A DNA stretch of 41,206 nucleotides from Snodgrassella alvi (GTDB taxonomy: Bacteria > Pseudomonadota > Gammaproteobacteria > Burkholderiales > Neisseriaceae), in the NCBI RefSeq assembly GCF_002777425.1, contig NZ_MDVC01000004.1:1-41206 (forward strand), given 5' to 3'. Below the pieces are notes generated by a model. It had not been told where the DNA came from and searched no databases. It worked only from the letters and a program-made list of their open reading frames with translations. The translations under genes and the position numbers were made by a program. Shown here piece after piece: positions 31,459-41,161 of this stretch (the first letter of the stretch is position 1; each line of letters starts with the position of its first letter).

Positions 31459-33993
31459 ATGTTTCCACCCAGCCTACCCTATAAACCGCCAGCAAACCAA
31501 TGGCGTGATAAACTGTTTTCACACACAGAATATCTAAACAAACAGGAACGCTGGAAATTACTGGAACAGGCTTGTGCCTATATTTACTCTCTGGCAGAGC
31601 AAACTGGCAAAACTGCGCTACTTGAACGCAGTTTTGCCATTACTACATCACTGGCTGAAAACCAGCACCGTGTACAAGCACTTACAGCAGTTTTAATCAA
31701 AACAGCTTTCGAGGATTTATCCATCACTTCTACAGATAACCATATGCCCAGCGAAGCTATGGGTCCTGTAGGCATGAAGATTTTTAATGGGATTAATACT
31801 TTATCACACACCAGCATAGCAACCCAGCTGGAATGCTGTCAGCAGCAAATAGAAAACAGTTATCAGGCCATTATTGCTGAAGCACAGAATAAACTTCTGA
31901 ATATTGCTTCTTACCTCAGCAAAGAAGACTTAAATCTGCTTAATAAAGCATGTGAATTTGGTGCCATTGCGCATCAAGGGCAATTTCGCAATAGCGGCCT
32001 GCCTTATATTACTCACCCTCTGGCAGTTGCCACCCAACTGGCAGAATGGCACGTAGACATACAAGCTTTATGTGCCGGCGTACTGCATGATGTACTGGAA
32101 GACACTGGTACTACCAAAGAAGAAATCATTGCAGCATTTGGCGAAACCATCGCCAATATGGTTGATGGATTATCGAAGCTGGAAAAGCTCGAATACAATA
32201 GCCAGCAGGAAGCTCAGGCCGAGAGCTTCCGCAAACTGATAATGGCAATGACTCAGGATGTCCGCGTAATTATCGTCAAATTGTCAGACCGATTACACAA
32301 CATGCGTACATTATCGGCAAAAAAACCAGCGAGCCGAAGACGCATTGCCCAGGAAACCATGGAAATCTATGCACAACTGGCTAACCGAATCGGATTAAAT
32401 CACGTTTATCGTGAATTGCAGGATTTAGCCTTCAGGCATTTATATCCCCATCGCTATGAAGTTCTGGCAAAAGCCATTCAATCATCCCGGCGTAACCGAC
32501 GCGACGTAGTCGGTAAAGTATTGCGCGCCTTCAGCCAGCGTCTGGTCAGCGCCAATATCGAAGCACAGGTAAGAGGCAGAGAAAAAAACCTTTACAGCAT
32601 TTATGAAAAAATGCGCCGCAAAAATCTGCACTTTGCTGACGTAATGGATATTTACGCTTTCAGAGTCATTGTCAACAACATTCCTGCCTGCTATACCGCC
32701 TTAGGTGTTTTGCATAATCTTTATAAGCCCAAACCCGGGCGAATCAAAGATTACATTGCCATCCCCAAAAACAATGGCTATCAAAGCCTGCATACCATTC
32801 TGATTGGGCCATATGGCCTGCCGATAGAAGTACAGATACGCACCCATGAAATGGACACCATAGCCGAACGCGGCATTGCCAGCTACTGGATGCATAAAGA
32901 TGGCGAACAGAATAGCTTTGATCAGGCACAAATGCGCACCAACCAGTGGCTGCAAAGCATTCTCGACATTCAGGCTCACAGTGCCAATGCCATTGAATTT
33001 CTTGAGCATGTAAAAACTGATCTGTTTCCGAATGAAGTATATGTTTTCACCCCCAAAGGTAAAATCATCACCTTGCCAGAAGGGGCCACACCCGTCGATT
33101 TTGCCTATGCAGTGCATACCGATATTGGCAACCGCACCGTATCAGCACGCATCAACCATAACCTGATGCCATTGCGCACCCGTTTACATACAGGTGATAC
33201 AGTAGAAATCATCACCTCAAGTAATGGCCATCCCACACCAGCGTGGCTAGGCTTTACCGTATCCAGCCATGCACGCAGCGCCATCCGCAGCCAGATAAAA
33301 AAAATGAATCGTTGCGATGCCATACGTCTGGGTGAAAAGCTATTACAAAAAGCACTGTCCAGCCTGTTGCCAGAAAATGTTTTACTGTCCGACAGCCTGA
33401 AAGACAAATATCTGGCTGATTTGCGCCTAAAAAACACCTCATTTGAAAACATCCTGTGCGAAGTTGGCATGGGATTACTGCAACCTGTTTCAGTGGCCAT
33501 GCATATTGCCGAGCTGGCAGGAGAACACTTTAACAACACCATCAAACTGGCACCCATTAACCTCACCGGCAATGAATCAGCACATATTCATCTGGCCAAA
33601 TGCTGCCACCCTATTCCCGGCGATGCCATCAAAGCACTGCTGATTAAAGATGAGGGAATCATCATACATCGTGATACCTGCAACACCATCCTGAAAACAG
33701 ATCCCGAGCTTCAACTGGATGCCAACTGGGATATCATGCAGGCAGACAACTACCAAGTCACCCTGTGCCTGAATGCTATCGATAGCCATGGTCTGCTGGC
33801 CACCATCGCTGAGGCCATCTCCTCCAATGGAAGCAACATTAAATCGGTAGAAACCACATCAAAAAAACTTGAAGGCGTGGAAGGATTTATCGAATTTCGC
33901 TTTGTATTACAAGTAAAAGACTTAGACCAGCTCAACCTGATTACACGCGATCTGCACTCCATACCCCAGATTCGCCGAGTAAACCGTATCTAA
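31459..33993 (+). CDS. spoT: Bifunctional (p)ppGpp synthetase/hydrolase with an extra N-terminal RelA-like domain
   Basis: It makes and degrades the alarmone (p)ppGpp. The hydrolase HD domain (about residues 155-330) keeps His186, His210-Asp211, Glu214-Asp215 and Asn281 (GVLHDVLEDTG, KLSDRLHNMRTL) and should be active. The synthetase domain has GREKNLYSIYEKM and IPKNNGYQSLHT. A TGS domain (EVYVFTPKGKIITLPEGATP), a zinc-finger-like region (KCCHPIPGD) and a C-terminal ACT domain follow. At 844 residues it is about 130 longer than usual SpoT. The extra residues 1-135 resemble the inactive HD domain of RelA: ALLERSFAITTSLAE and VGMKIFNGINTLSH align with E. coli RelA segments. The start is the first ATG 15 bases after rpoZ; a later start would remove the extra domain. 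Confidence 0.93.
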   Translation: MFPPSLPYKPPANQWRDKLFSHTEYLNKQERWKLLEQACAYIYSLAEQTGKTALLERSFAITTSLAENQHRVQALTAVLIKTAFEDLSITSTDNHMPSEAMGPVGMKIFNGINTLSHTSIATQLECCQQQIENSYQAIIAEAQNKLLNIASYLSKEDLNLLNKACEFGAIAHQGQFRNSGLPYITHPLAVATQLAEWHVDIQALCAGVLHDVLEDTGTTKEEIIAAFGETIANMVDGLSKLEKLEYNSQQEAQAESFRKLIMAMTQDVRVIIVKLSDRLHNMRTLSAKKPASRRRIAQETMEIYAQLANRIGLNHVYRELQDLAFRHLYPHRYEVLAKAIQSSRRNRRDVVGKVLRAFSQRLVSANIEAQVRGREKNLYSIYEKMRRKNLHFADVMDIYAFRVIVNNIPACYTALGVLHNLYKPKPGRIKDYIAIPKNNGYQSLHTILIGPYGLPIEVQIRTHEMDTIAERGIASYWMHKDGEQNSFDQAQMRTNQWLQSILDIQAHSANAIEFLEHVKTDLFPNEVYVFTPKGKIITLPEGATPVDFAYAVHTDIGNRTVSARINHNLMPLRTRLHTGDTVEIITSSNGHPTPAWLGFTVSSHARSAIRSQIKKMNRCDAIRLGEKLLQKALSSLLPENVLLSDSLKDKYLADLRLKNTSFENILCEVGMGLLQPVSVAMHIAELAGEHFNNTIKLAPINLTGNESAHIHLAKCCHPIPGDAIKALLIKDEGIIIHRDTCNTILKTDPELQLDANWDIMQADNYQVTLCLNAIDSHGLLATIAEAISSNGSNIKSVETTSKKLEGVEGFIEFRFVLQVKDLDQLNLITRDLHSIPQIRRVNRI

Positions 33994-34145
33994 CACAGAT
34001 ATTTGTAGAAAATATCAGTATCAATCGATTCAATATCATCTTGACGACACAGATTTAATCAGCCATAATTAAACCTTATTTATTTAAAATAACCATATAT
34101 CTGTTTATACTTTTACATACAGATATAGCCATCATTTACACCTTG

Positions 34146-34189
34146 GGAGGTGATGTTGTAGACGGTTATGCGGTACCGTAAACACCGCC
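34146..34189 (+). promoter_or_regulatory. Structured leader upstream of rpsU
   Basis: The 278-base gap between spoT and rpsU holds a nested structure: GGAGGTG (34146-34152) can pair with CACCGCC (34183-34189, one mismatch) around the palindrome CGGTACCG (34171-34178). A second inverted repeat TATATCTGT/ACAGATATA (34096-34127) lies just upstream. These could be a terminator-like element for spoT or an rpsU leader; function is unproven. Confidence 0.35.
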
Positions 34190-34271
34190 TTTGCCATCAA
34201 ATGGCAGTAATTCAGTATTTACCATACTGATTAATAAATCAGTAACAAAATTAATTTACTCAGGAAAAAAC

Positions 34272-34484
34272 ATGCCTTCTGTACGTGTAAAAGAAAATGA
34301 ACCTTTTGAAGTTGCAATGCGCCGTTTCAAACGCACTGTAGAAAAAACCGGCCTGATGACCGAACTACGTGCACGCGAAGCTTACGAAAAACCAACTACC
34401 GAACGTAAACGCAAAAAAGCGGCAGCCGTAAAACGTTTGCAGAAACGCTTACGCAGCCAGCAATTGCCACCAAAATACTATTAA
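34272..34484 (+). CDS. rpsU: Ribosomal protein bS21
   Basis: A 70-residue protein of the 30S subunit near the anti-Shine-Dalgarno region. The start [20 protein letters not shown] follows an AGGA ribosome-binding site, and the basic tail [19 protein letters not shown] is typical. In-frame codons further up (34191) are not needed. It opens the rpsU-yqeY-dnaG-rpoD macromolecular-synthesis cluster. Confidence 0.97.
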   Translation: MPSVRVKENEPFEVAMRRFKRTVEKTGLMTELRAREAYEKPTTERKRKKAAAVKRLQKRLRSQQLPPKYY

Positions 34485-34546
34485 TTGGTTAATTGGTATC
34501 GCCGGCTCATAAAATCTTGTAGCTGGGTAAACACCATTGAAAAAAC

Positions 34547-34582
34547 AATACCGCAGGCTATTGCTTGCGGTATTTGCATTTT
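34547..34582 (+). terminator. Hairpin between rpsU and yqeY
   Basis: A nine-base stem AATACCGCA...TGCGGTATT with a ten-base loop is followed by TGCATTTT. The tail is weak, so it may end only part of the rpsU transcripts and let the rest read into yqeY-dnaG-rpoD, as in E. coli where a terminator sits between rpsU and dnaG. Confidence 0.6.
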
Positions 34583-34676
34583 AACGAGTAAAAACTGTAG
34601 CAAACCAGAATCACAGCAGTAAACTACCAACTATCAATTCACTTAATACTTATTCATTTCATTGCGAGCATCCATT

Positions 34677-35120
34677 ATGAGCCTAAAACAACAATTGCAG
34701 GAAGACATGAAAACAGCCTTGCGCAACCATGACTCAACTACCCTGTCTACCATTCGCATGGCACTGGCTGCAATAAAACAGATCGAAGTAGACGAGCGAA
34801 TCGAAGTAGACGATAGTCGCTTCACAGCAATCATCAGCAAGATGGTCAAACAGCGCAAAGAATCTGTACGTATGTATACTGAAGGTAGCAGAGATGATCT
34901 GGCCGAAAAAGAGCAGGCAGAAATCAACCTGCTACAACAATACCTGCCTAAAATGCTAGATGACACCGAAATCGAAGCCGCAATCAAAGATGCCATTGCC
35001 AGCGCAGGTGCCACACAACCAAGTGACATGGGCAAAGTAATGGGTGTTTTGAAAAAAACACTGGCTGGCAAAGCCGACATGAGTGAAGTCAGCAAAAAAA
35101 TCAAACAGCTTTTAGCCTGA
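34677..35120 (+). CDS. yqeY: GatB/YqeY domain protein
   Basis: A 147-residue protein homologous to the C-terminal domain of GatB, which in the amidotransferase contacts tRNA. Motifs: MSLKQQLQEDMKTALRNHD, TLSTIRMALAAIKQIEVD, VKQRKESVRMYTEGSRDDLAEKE, LLQQYLPKML and DMGKVMGVLKKTLAGKADMS. The free-standing protein has no firm function. The ATG at 34677 is chosen over a TTG 15 bases earlier. It lies between rpsU and dnaG, as in Neisseria. Confidence 0.94.
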   Translation: MSLKQQLQEDMKTALRNHDSTTLSTIRMALAAIKQIEVDERIEVDDSRFTAIISKMVKQRKESVRMYTEGSRDDLAEKEQAEINLLQQYLPKMLDDTEIEAAIKDAIASAGATQPSDMGKVMGVLKKTLAGKADMSEVSKKIKQLLA

Positions 35121-35199
35121 TAATTAACAACAGCAGCACAAACAAACCTAAAAAACAGGTTTTAAATCTTTAGCATAGAAGTAGACAGGCGTAGTTGGC

Positions 35200-36984
35200 A
35201 TGATACCAGGCGAATTTATTGACGAACTATTGAATAAAATCGATATCGTCGACGTAATCGAAGAGTTTGTACCGCTGAAAAAAAGCGGAGCCAACTACAT
35301 GGCCTGCTGCCCATTTCATAAAGAAAAATCGCCCTCCTTTTCCGTTAGCCCCACCAAACAGTTTTATCACTGCTTTGGCTGTGGCGTGCATGGTTCCGCC
35401 ATAGGCTTTATTATGGAATATCAGGGACTGAGTTTTCAGGAAGCCGTACAGTTTCTGGCCGACCGTATTGGCACAACCGTCCCAAAACAGGCCGGCAACA
35501 GTAATCCACAGGCACAAAAAGCACACAAACAACAACAGCAAACCCTTGAGCAAACCACCGCCGCAGCCGCCACCTACTATCAGCAGCAACTAAAAACCTC
35601 ATTGCGTGCCCAAAATTATTTACAGCAACGCGGCCTCAGTGACGAAATCATCATACATTACGGCCTCGGCTATGCCCCGGATGACTGGCAGGCACTAGCC
35701 AAAGTCTTCCAGCCCTATCCAAGCAATGCACTAGTAAACAGCGGCATGGTTATCACCAAAGATGACCGCCATTACGACCGCTTTCGCGATCGCATCATGT
35801 TTCCCATCCGCAGTACACGTGGCCAGATAATCGGATTTGGTGCCCGCATCATTGAAACCGGCGAACCTAAATACCTCAACTCACCAGAAACCCCCTTATT
35901 TGATAAAGGCCGAAACCTGTATGGCCTGTATGAAGCACGAGCTGCAATCAAAGAAGCCCAACGAGTACTGGTAGTAGAAGGGTATATGGACGTAGTCGCA
36001 CTGGCACAGTTTGGTTTGGGCTATGCCGTAGCTGCACTGGGCACAGCCACCACAGCCGAACATGTACGCCTATTAATGCGACAAAGCGATCACATCTATT
36101 TCTGCTTTGATGGTGATACTGCCGGCAAAAAAGCCGCCTGGCGCGCATTAGAAAATGCCTTGCCCCAGCTAAAAGATGACAAAATTTTACACTTCCTGTT
36201 TTTACCGGCCGAACACGACCCCGATAGCTACGTACGCAGCCATGGTTTAAAAACCTTTGAAGACGCTTTACTCAATCAAAGCCTGCCATTATCAGCCTAC
36301 TTCTGGCAAACCTTGACTGAAAACATCGATCTCAACACACAAGAAGGCAAAGCCGAACTGATTAAAACGGCCAGCCCCTTACTGGCACAAATCAAGGCAC
36401 CGGCATTGTCTTTCCTGCTCCGTCAGGAACTTAGCCAGAAAGTAGGCATAGACGAACATAATCTGGCTCAGCTACTGGGACAGCAGCAACCCAGACAACC
36501 GGCCATACAACAGAAAAATTACCGCTTACCCCAGAATACATTCCGGCAGCCCCCTGTCATGTCACTGGCACAAAAGCAGATACGCGCACTATTGATAAAT
36601 CCACAATGGGCCGTATATATAGAACTACCAGAATATCTCGACCTGCACGGCGACTATGCATGCCTCGCTGCGCTGGCCGAACGCATACAAGCCTCCGTTA
36701 CACCACTGAACAGCGGTGCCGTGCTGGAACTGATGCGTAACACAGAATTTGAACCCGTCATCCGGCAGATTATCCATGACTATCTGGATTCACCGGATGT
36801 TATGCAGCCAGGAAATGAAGATGACTGCACCACGTTCAAACAGGGCATGCAAAAATTACTGGACAACCTTAAGACACAGCAGATTGATGCGTTGAAGCGC
36901 AAACTCCAGCATGGAAAACTAAGTGCCGACGAAAAACAGTTACTACTGCTGCTCTTAAGCCCGCCCAAAATACCGTCAGCATAG
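35200..36984 (+). CDS. dnaG: DNA primase
   Basis: It makes RNA primers at the replication fork. The N-terminal zinc-binding domain has Cys37, His40, Cys58 and Cys61 (CCPFHKEKSPSFSVSP, FYHCFGCGVHG). The catalytic core includes YAPDDWQAL, DRIMFPI and the TOPRIM fold with VVEGYMDVV and CFDGDTAGKKAA. The C-terminal helicase-interaction domain starts near residue 440 after a Gln/Pro-rich linker. It has 594 residues, standard for the family. Confidence 0.97.
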   Translation: MIPGEFIDELLNKIDIVDVIEEFVPLKKSGANYMACCPFHKEKSPSFSVSPTKQFYHCFGCGVHGSAIGFIMEYQGLSFQEAVQFLADRIGTTVPKQAGNSNPQAQKAHKQQQQTLEQTTAAAATYYQQQLKTSLRAQNYLQQRGLSDEIIIHYGLGYAPDDWQALAKVFQPYPSNALVNSGMVITKDDRHYDRFRDRIMFPIRSTRGQIIGFGARIIETGEPKYLNSPETPLFDKGRNLYGLYEARAAIKEAQRVLVVEGYMDVVALAQFGLGYAVAALGTATTAEHVRLLMRQSDHIYFCFDGDTAGKKAAWRALENALPQLKDDKILHFLFLPAEHDPDSYVRSHGLKTFEDALLNQSLPLSAYFWQTLTENIDLNTQEGKAELIKTASPLLAQIKAPALSFLLRQELSQKVGIDEHNLAQLLGQQQPRQPAIQQKNYRLPQNTFRQPPVMSLAQKQIRALLINPQWAVYIELPEYLDLHGDYACLAALAERIQASVTPLNSGAVLELMRNTEFEPVIRQIIHDYLDSPDVMQPGNEDDCTTFKQGMQKLLDNLKTQQIDALKRKLQHGKLSADEKQLLLLLLSPPKIPSA

Positions 36985-37044
36985 AATGACGACCATTACA
37001 ACCGCTTGCAGCGACAAAGCCGCTGCAAATACATCGAGTAAACC

Positions 37045-39006
37045 ATGGCAAACTCAACACTGAAAAAGACTACCATCGATACCAGCCAAGAGCAGGATGA
37101 CGCACGCCCATTAACCGCAGAAGAACAGCGCGCCCGTTTGCGCCAGCTCATTATTCAAGGCAAAGAACGTGGTTACATCACCTACGCCGAAATCAACGAT
37201 GCCCTGCCTGACGAAATGTCAGATGCAGATCAGATTGACAACATTGTTTCCATGATTTCTGGCCTCGGCATTCAAGTTACCGAAGAAGCACCTGATGCCG
37301 AAAGTCTGTTGATGGGCGACAACACCGCCAACATGACCGACGATGATGCAGTAGCTGAAGCAGAAGCAGCACTGTCCAATGCAGATAACGAATTCGGCCG
37401 CACTACCGACCCCGTACGCATGTATATGCGCGAAATGGGACAAGTAGACCTGCTAACCCGCGAAGATGAAATCATCATCGCCAAAAAAATCGAAAATGCC
37501 CTGCGCAACATGATTCAGGCCATTTCCGCCTGTCCCGGTTCAGTTGCAGAAATACTGACCCTCATCGACGCCGTACGCAAAGATGAAATCAAAGTAGATG
37601 AAGTAGTCGAAGCCATCGTCGACCCGCATGAAGAACTACTGGACGAACTCGGCCTAGGACTAGACAGCAAAAGCGACGATGCCGAAGTTGTTGATGACAG
37701 CGACGACAGCGTAGAAGTTGACGACGACTCTGAAGAAAGCGACGAAGAAAACGCAGCACTGGCCGCATCCGCTAATCTCGAAGAACTGCGCCAGAAAACC
37801 CTCGAACATTTCGACGGTATTCAAAGCCTCTATGAAGCCATGGTTGCCGCCTTACAGGAAAAAGGCAGCCAGCATGCCGACTACCTCAAACTGCAACAAG
37901 AAATTGCCGAACAGCTATTGCAAGTGCGTTTTGCTACCCGTCAGATAGAAAGCCTGTGCGACAACCTGCGCATGCGCGTTAGTCAGGTACGGCAACTCGA
38001 ACGCGACATTCGCGATATCGCCCTCAACCGAGTACACATGGAACGCGACTACTTTATCAAAAGCTTCGCCAACCGCACTACCGATCTGGGCTGGGTAGAT
38101 GAAGAACTCTCCCTGAACCGTGTCTGGAACGAAGCCCTGCGCCGCTTCCAGTATGCCATCATCGAAAAGCAAACCGAACTGGCCAACCTCGAACAAACCG
38201 CCCAGATTTCACTGGACGAACTCAAACAGATTAACAAAAACATGGTCAAAAGCGAGCAGGAAACAGCCGCGGCCAAGCAGGAAATGATTCAGGCCAATCT
38301 GCGTCTGGTTATCTCCATTGCCAAAAAATACACCAATCGCGGCCTGCAATTTCTCGACCTGATTCAGGAAGGCAACATCGGCCTGATGAAAGCTGTAGAC
38401 AAATTCGAATACCGGCGTGGCTACAAATTTTCCACCTATGCTACATGGTGGATTCGTCAGGCCATCACCCGCTCAATTGCAGATCAGGCGCGTACCATCC
38501 GCATTCCGGTGCACATGATTGAAACCATCAACAAAATGAACCGCATTTCCCGCCAGTATTTACAGGAAAACGGTGAAGAAGCCGATTCCGCCAAACTGGC
38601 TGAACTGATGGAAATGCCGGAAGACAAAATCCGCAAAATCATGAAAATCGCCAAAGAACCCATTTCCATGGAAACACCGATTGGCGATGATGACGATTCA
38701 CATCTGGGCGACTTTATCGAAGACGCAAACAATGTAGCACCAGCAGATGCAGCCATGTACTCTAGCCTGCGTGAAGTAACCAAAGATGTACTCGAAAGCC
38801 TCACCCCACGCGAAGCCAAAGTACTGCGCATGCGCTTTGGCATCGACATGAATACCGACCACACCCTCGAAGAAGTCGGTAAACAGTTTGACGTTACCCG
38901 TGAGCGTATTCGCCAGATTGAGGCCAAAGCCCTGCGTAAACTGCGCCACCCTACCCGCTCCGACCGGCTGAAAAGCTTCCTCGACAGCGACGAAAACAAA
39001 CAGTAA
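37045..39006 (+). CDS. rpoD: RNA polymerase primary sigma factor (sigma-70)
   Basis: The housekeeping sigma factor. Region 1.1 spans about residues 25-85 and region 1.2 contains [11 protein letters not shown] (122-132). The long non-conserved region includes a very acidic stretch (about 208-236, mostly Asp, Glu, Ser). Region 2 begins near 412 ([35 protein letters not shown]), and region 4 near 608 with the -35-binding helix [19 protein letters not shown]. It has 653 residues. It closes the rpsU-yqeY-dnaG-rpoD cluster, ending in a strong terminator. The codon and base composition is more GC-rich than the flanking DNA, as expected for a highly expressed gene. Confidence 0.98.
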   Translation: MANSTLKKTTIDTSQEQDDARPLTAEEQRARLRQLIIQGKERGYITYAEINDALPDEMSDADQIDNIVSMISGLGIQVTEEAPDAESLLMGDNTANMTDDDAVAEAEAALSNADNEFGRTTDPVRMYMREMGQVDLLTREDEIIIAKKIENALRNMIQAISACPGSVAEILTLIDAVRKDEIKVDEVVEAIVDPHEELLDELGLGLDSKSDDAEVVDDSDDSVEVDDDSEESDEENAALAASANLEELRQKTLEHFDGIQSLYEAMVAALQEKGSQHADYLKLQQEIAEQLLQVRFATRQIESLCDNLRMRVSQVRQLERDIRDIALNRVHMERDYFIKSFANRTTDLGWVDEELSLNRVWNEALRRFQYAIIEKQTELANLEQTAQISLDELKQINKNMVKSEQETAAAKQEMIQANLRLVISIAKKYTNRGLQFLDLIQEGNIGLMKAVDKFEYRRGYKFSTYATWWIRQAITRSIADQARTIRIPVHMIETINKMNRISRQYLQENGEEADSAKLAELMEMPEDKIRKIMKIAKEPISMETPIGDDDDSHLGDFIEDANNVAPADAAMYSSLREVTKDVLESLTPREAKVLRMRFGIDMNTDHTLEEVGKQFDVTRERIRQIEAKALRKLRHPTRSDRLKSFLDSDENKQ

Positions 39007-39026
39007 ACTTTTTATCTTTTAAAACC

Positions 39027-39057
39027 AAAATCATCCGCGCACAGCGGATGATTTTTT
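39027..39057 (+). terminator. Rho-independent terminator of rpoD
   Basis: A perfect 12-base stem AAAATCATCCGC...GCGGATGATTTT with a five-base loop, followed by further T, 20 bases after the rpoD stop. Confidence 0.95.
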
Positions 39058-39067
39058 ATGTAAAACC

Positions 39068-39102
39068 TTGCAATAGCAATCCATCTTGGCTACAATACGC
39101 GC
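39068..39102 (+). promoter_or_regulatory. Sigma-70 promoter of the tRNA gene
   Basis: TTGCAA (39068-39073) and TACAAT (39091-39096) are separated by exactly 17 bases. A G/C-rich discriminator (ACGCGC) follows, the type linked to stringent control of stable-RNA promoters. The predicted start is near 39102, six bases before the tRNA. Confidence 0.8.
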
Positions 39103-39107
39103 TTCAC

Positions 39108-39183
<76 letters not shown>

Positions 39184-39224
39184 AAAAACCCCACCAAATT
39201 TTGCATCAGGCAGAATTATTATCA

Positions 39225-39249
39225 AAAACCGCTATCAAGCGGCTTTTTT
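39225..39249 (+). terminator. Terminator of the tRNA gene
   Basis: The stem CCGCT-atca-AGCGG, extended by A-T pairs, is followed by CTTTTTTATT about 45 bases after the tRNA. Confidence 0.85.
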
Positions 39250-39288
39250 ATTCCAACGCAGTCCAAAAATCAACAATCAGGCAAAAAA

Positions 39289-39513
39289 CTAATTATCCAA
39301 CCTAGCCGCTAGTATTCTTCTTCTCAGCACTACCGATAACCCACAAAATAAAATAAGCAGCCACATAAAACAGCTCAGATAAAAAATCCTGATAATAGCT
39401 TTCTTTTGCCAATTAGCAAACATTTCACCATTACCGCCAATAGCTTCCTTTCGACGATTTCTCAATTAATAGCTCAAAATAAGTAACAACAACTTTAAAG
39501 CCTTATATTGCAT
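39289..39513 (-). pseudogene. Remnant of a small membrane-protein gene with an in-frame stop
   Basis: An ATG at 39513 opens MQYKALKLLLLILSY, then a TAA, then the same frame continues for 58 codons. That continuation includes RNRRKEAIGGNGEMFANWQK and one clear membrane helix (IIRIFYLSCFMWLLILFCGL), followed by RRR and a TAG at 39291-39289. Without the TAA it would be a 74-residue protein. A shorter protein could start at the TTG right after the stop (39465), but no ribosome-binding site supports it. No family is recognised. Confidence 0.4.
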
Positions 39514-39609
39514 TGTGAATTGTCAAATAGTTAACAAATTAAAAGACAAATAATAAATCAAAACAAAAAACAATTATTTATCATTTAGTTATATTTAAAA
39601 AAGAAAGTA

Positions 39610-39871
39610 TTATTGATTTAGAAAAAACCAAAACTCTCTTGTCCACTGCTGACACCTTAGATATAGAATACACCAACCACCTAAGTAACTCCAACCACCT
39701 GAAAGCAAAATAATTATTTTAATATGGCTAAAACAATAGCCATAATTGCCATAACAGGAAATTACTAAATTACACATAATAACCAAAGCCACAATAACAA
39801 TACTAATCAGCTCATTAATAAGCAAGCACTGTCAAAAACAAATACCCAAAATAAAAAAGCGTATACCTCAT
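39610..39871 (-). pseudogene. Possible frameshifted small membrane-protein gene
   Basis: GGAAG precedes an ATG at 39871 that opens MRYTLFYFGYLFLTVLAY and stops. From about 39825 a second frame continues with LINELISIVIVALVIMCNLV and a further hydrophobic stretch (IKIIILLSGGWSYLGGWCIL), ending at 39610. One frameshift would join them into an approximately 86-residue membrane protein. It is Cys- and Trp-rich and unrecognised. The composition is so AT-rich that a chance frame is not excluded. Confidence 0.3.
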
Positions 39872-40208
39872 ACTTCTTCCACGTATAGGCACCAAATTAA
39901 TCGAAAGACTACATTACCAACACAATCTTGGAGTTGAAAATTAACCTAGAATTGCGATAGTCAGACAGTAAAAAAAGAGAATATTGCAGCAAACTTACCC
40001 TAATATTCATCAATCAGCAAAAAAATTCAACTAAACAATTTCCAAGCTATCAGATCAGTTATTCTGAGCTTTTAGAGGAAATTGGCTTCCATTTGGTGTA
40101 AAAAAATTAGAACAGCTTCAAAAAATTTTAAGTTGGCTACACACATTAAAGACCTTCAATTTATCGCTATTTCCCTGCACAGCCTTGTAGTAGCGGCAAT
40201 ATCATGCT

Positions 40209-40352
40209 ATGAATCCAACCGTCGTATCTGACAGCGTAAACCAAGTGGCTGAGCAATATAATTTAATATTCACATTAGCAGAGCGCATTAGAAAGATGTA
40301 CATGGATTTAAGTGCTAACTTACCAAACTTTAATGCCGTTGAAAGTTACTGA
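40209..40352 (+). CDS. Small ORF of unknown function, possibly a gene remnant
   Basis: ATG at 40209, 47 codons, TGA. The peptide contains VVSDSVNQVAEQYNLIFTLA and RIRKMYMDLSANLPNFNAVE. It is amphipathic, soluble-looking and balanced in composition, unlike chance frames in the surrounding AT-rich DNA. No clear ribosome-binding site precedes it. About 100 bases upstream another frame reads GVKKLEQLQKILSWLHTLKT before a stop, so both may be pieces of one decayed gene. Confidence 0.3.
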   Translation: MNPTVVSDSVNQVAEQYNLIFTLAERIRKMYMDLSANLPNFNAVESY

Positions 40353-41161
40353 TTACCACTACCTGCAACTAATATTATTACCCAAAACAAAAAATCCTCT
40401 TTTCACATATAAATTGTCAACCGCATAGAAAAGATTTATACTTCCGAATTGATAGAAATATGGCAGAAAAATTAATATTTTTAATAATTAAGTAGTTAAT
40501 TTAATATTTAATTAGTGCCAGCTCAAATACAATCTGGCCGTTAACCGCTTTTCATTCAGTATTTATCCCATTAAGCCAACATCAATACTTTTAATCACTT
40601 AAAAAGATTGCTCATATTTAAACGCATTTTGGAAAAAAACATAATCTAATAGCATAGACACATAAAAAGAACCAAGCCAACAAAATAGCTTAAACCAAGC
40701 TATTTAGAATCCACAATCACAATATTTTAGCCTTTTTACAAAATCCAAATGGCATATATATTTTAAATATTCCATATCCTTATATACTTATATCCAAAAA
40801 CTGTCGAAAATACCTTTCGAACCAGCCCAATTTATTCCACCAAACACCAAAAACCTGCTAAATATTGAGAATGACCATATAAATATTAAAAAAGCATACC
40901 TTCCTTATCTTCATAGTTGCAAAATTAACACACCTATTTATATTTTTTGTTATCTTTATTTATAGCTAACAATACCACCAATAAAGGCTCTGAATCTAAT
41001 TACATACCAAAAACATAAAATATCATTATCAATAAATTACAAAAACTTCTATTAACATTTATAATCTTATTAATATTGTCTTGACTGTTTTAACCTGAAA
41101 AGTATTGTTTTATTGAGTACAACTATTAACTTTTCACTCCTTACCATATATAGCATAAAAA

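Noticed and set aside
33105-33572. 155-codon minus-strand frame opposite spoT
   Set aside because: It lies opposite the conserved TGS region of SpoT and shows no motif of its own.
37915-38999. Long minus-strand frames opposite rpoD (up to 171 codons)
   Set aside because: They are the antisense shadow of a conserved, more GC-rich gene; Arg/Ser-rich composition reflects the opposite strand.
40683-40705. Hairpin AAATAGCTT/AAGCTATTT as a terminator
   Set aside because: No gene ends nearby on either strand and the T-tail is very short, so I do not call it.
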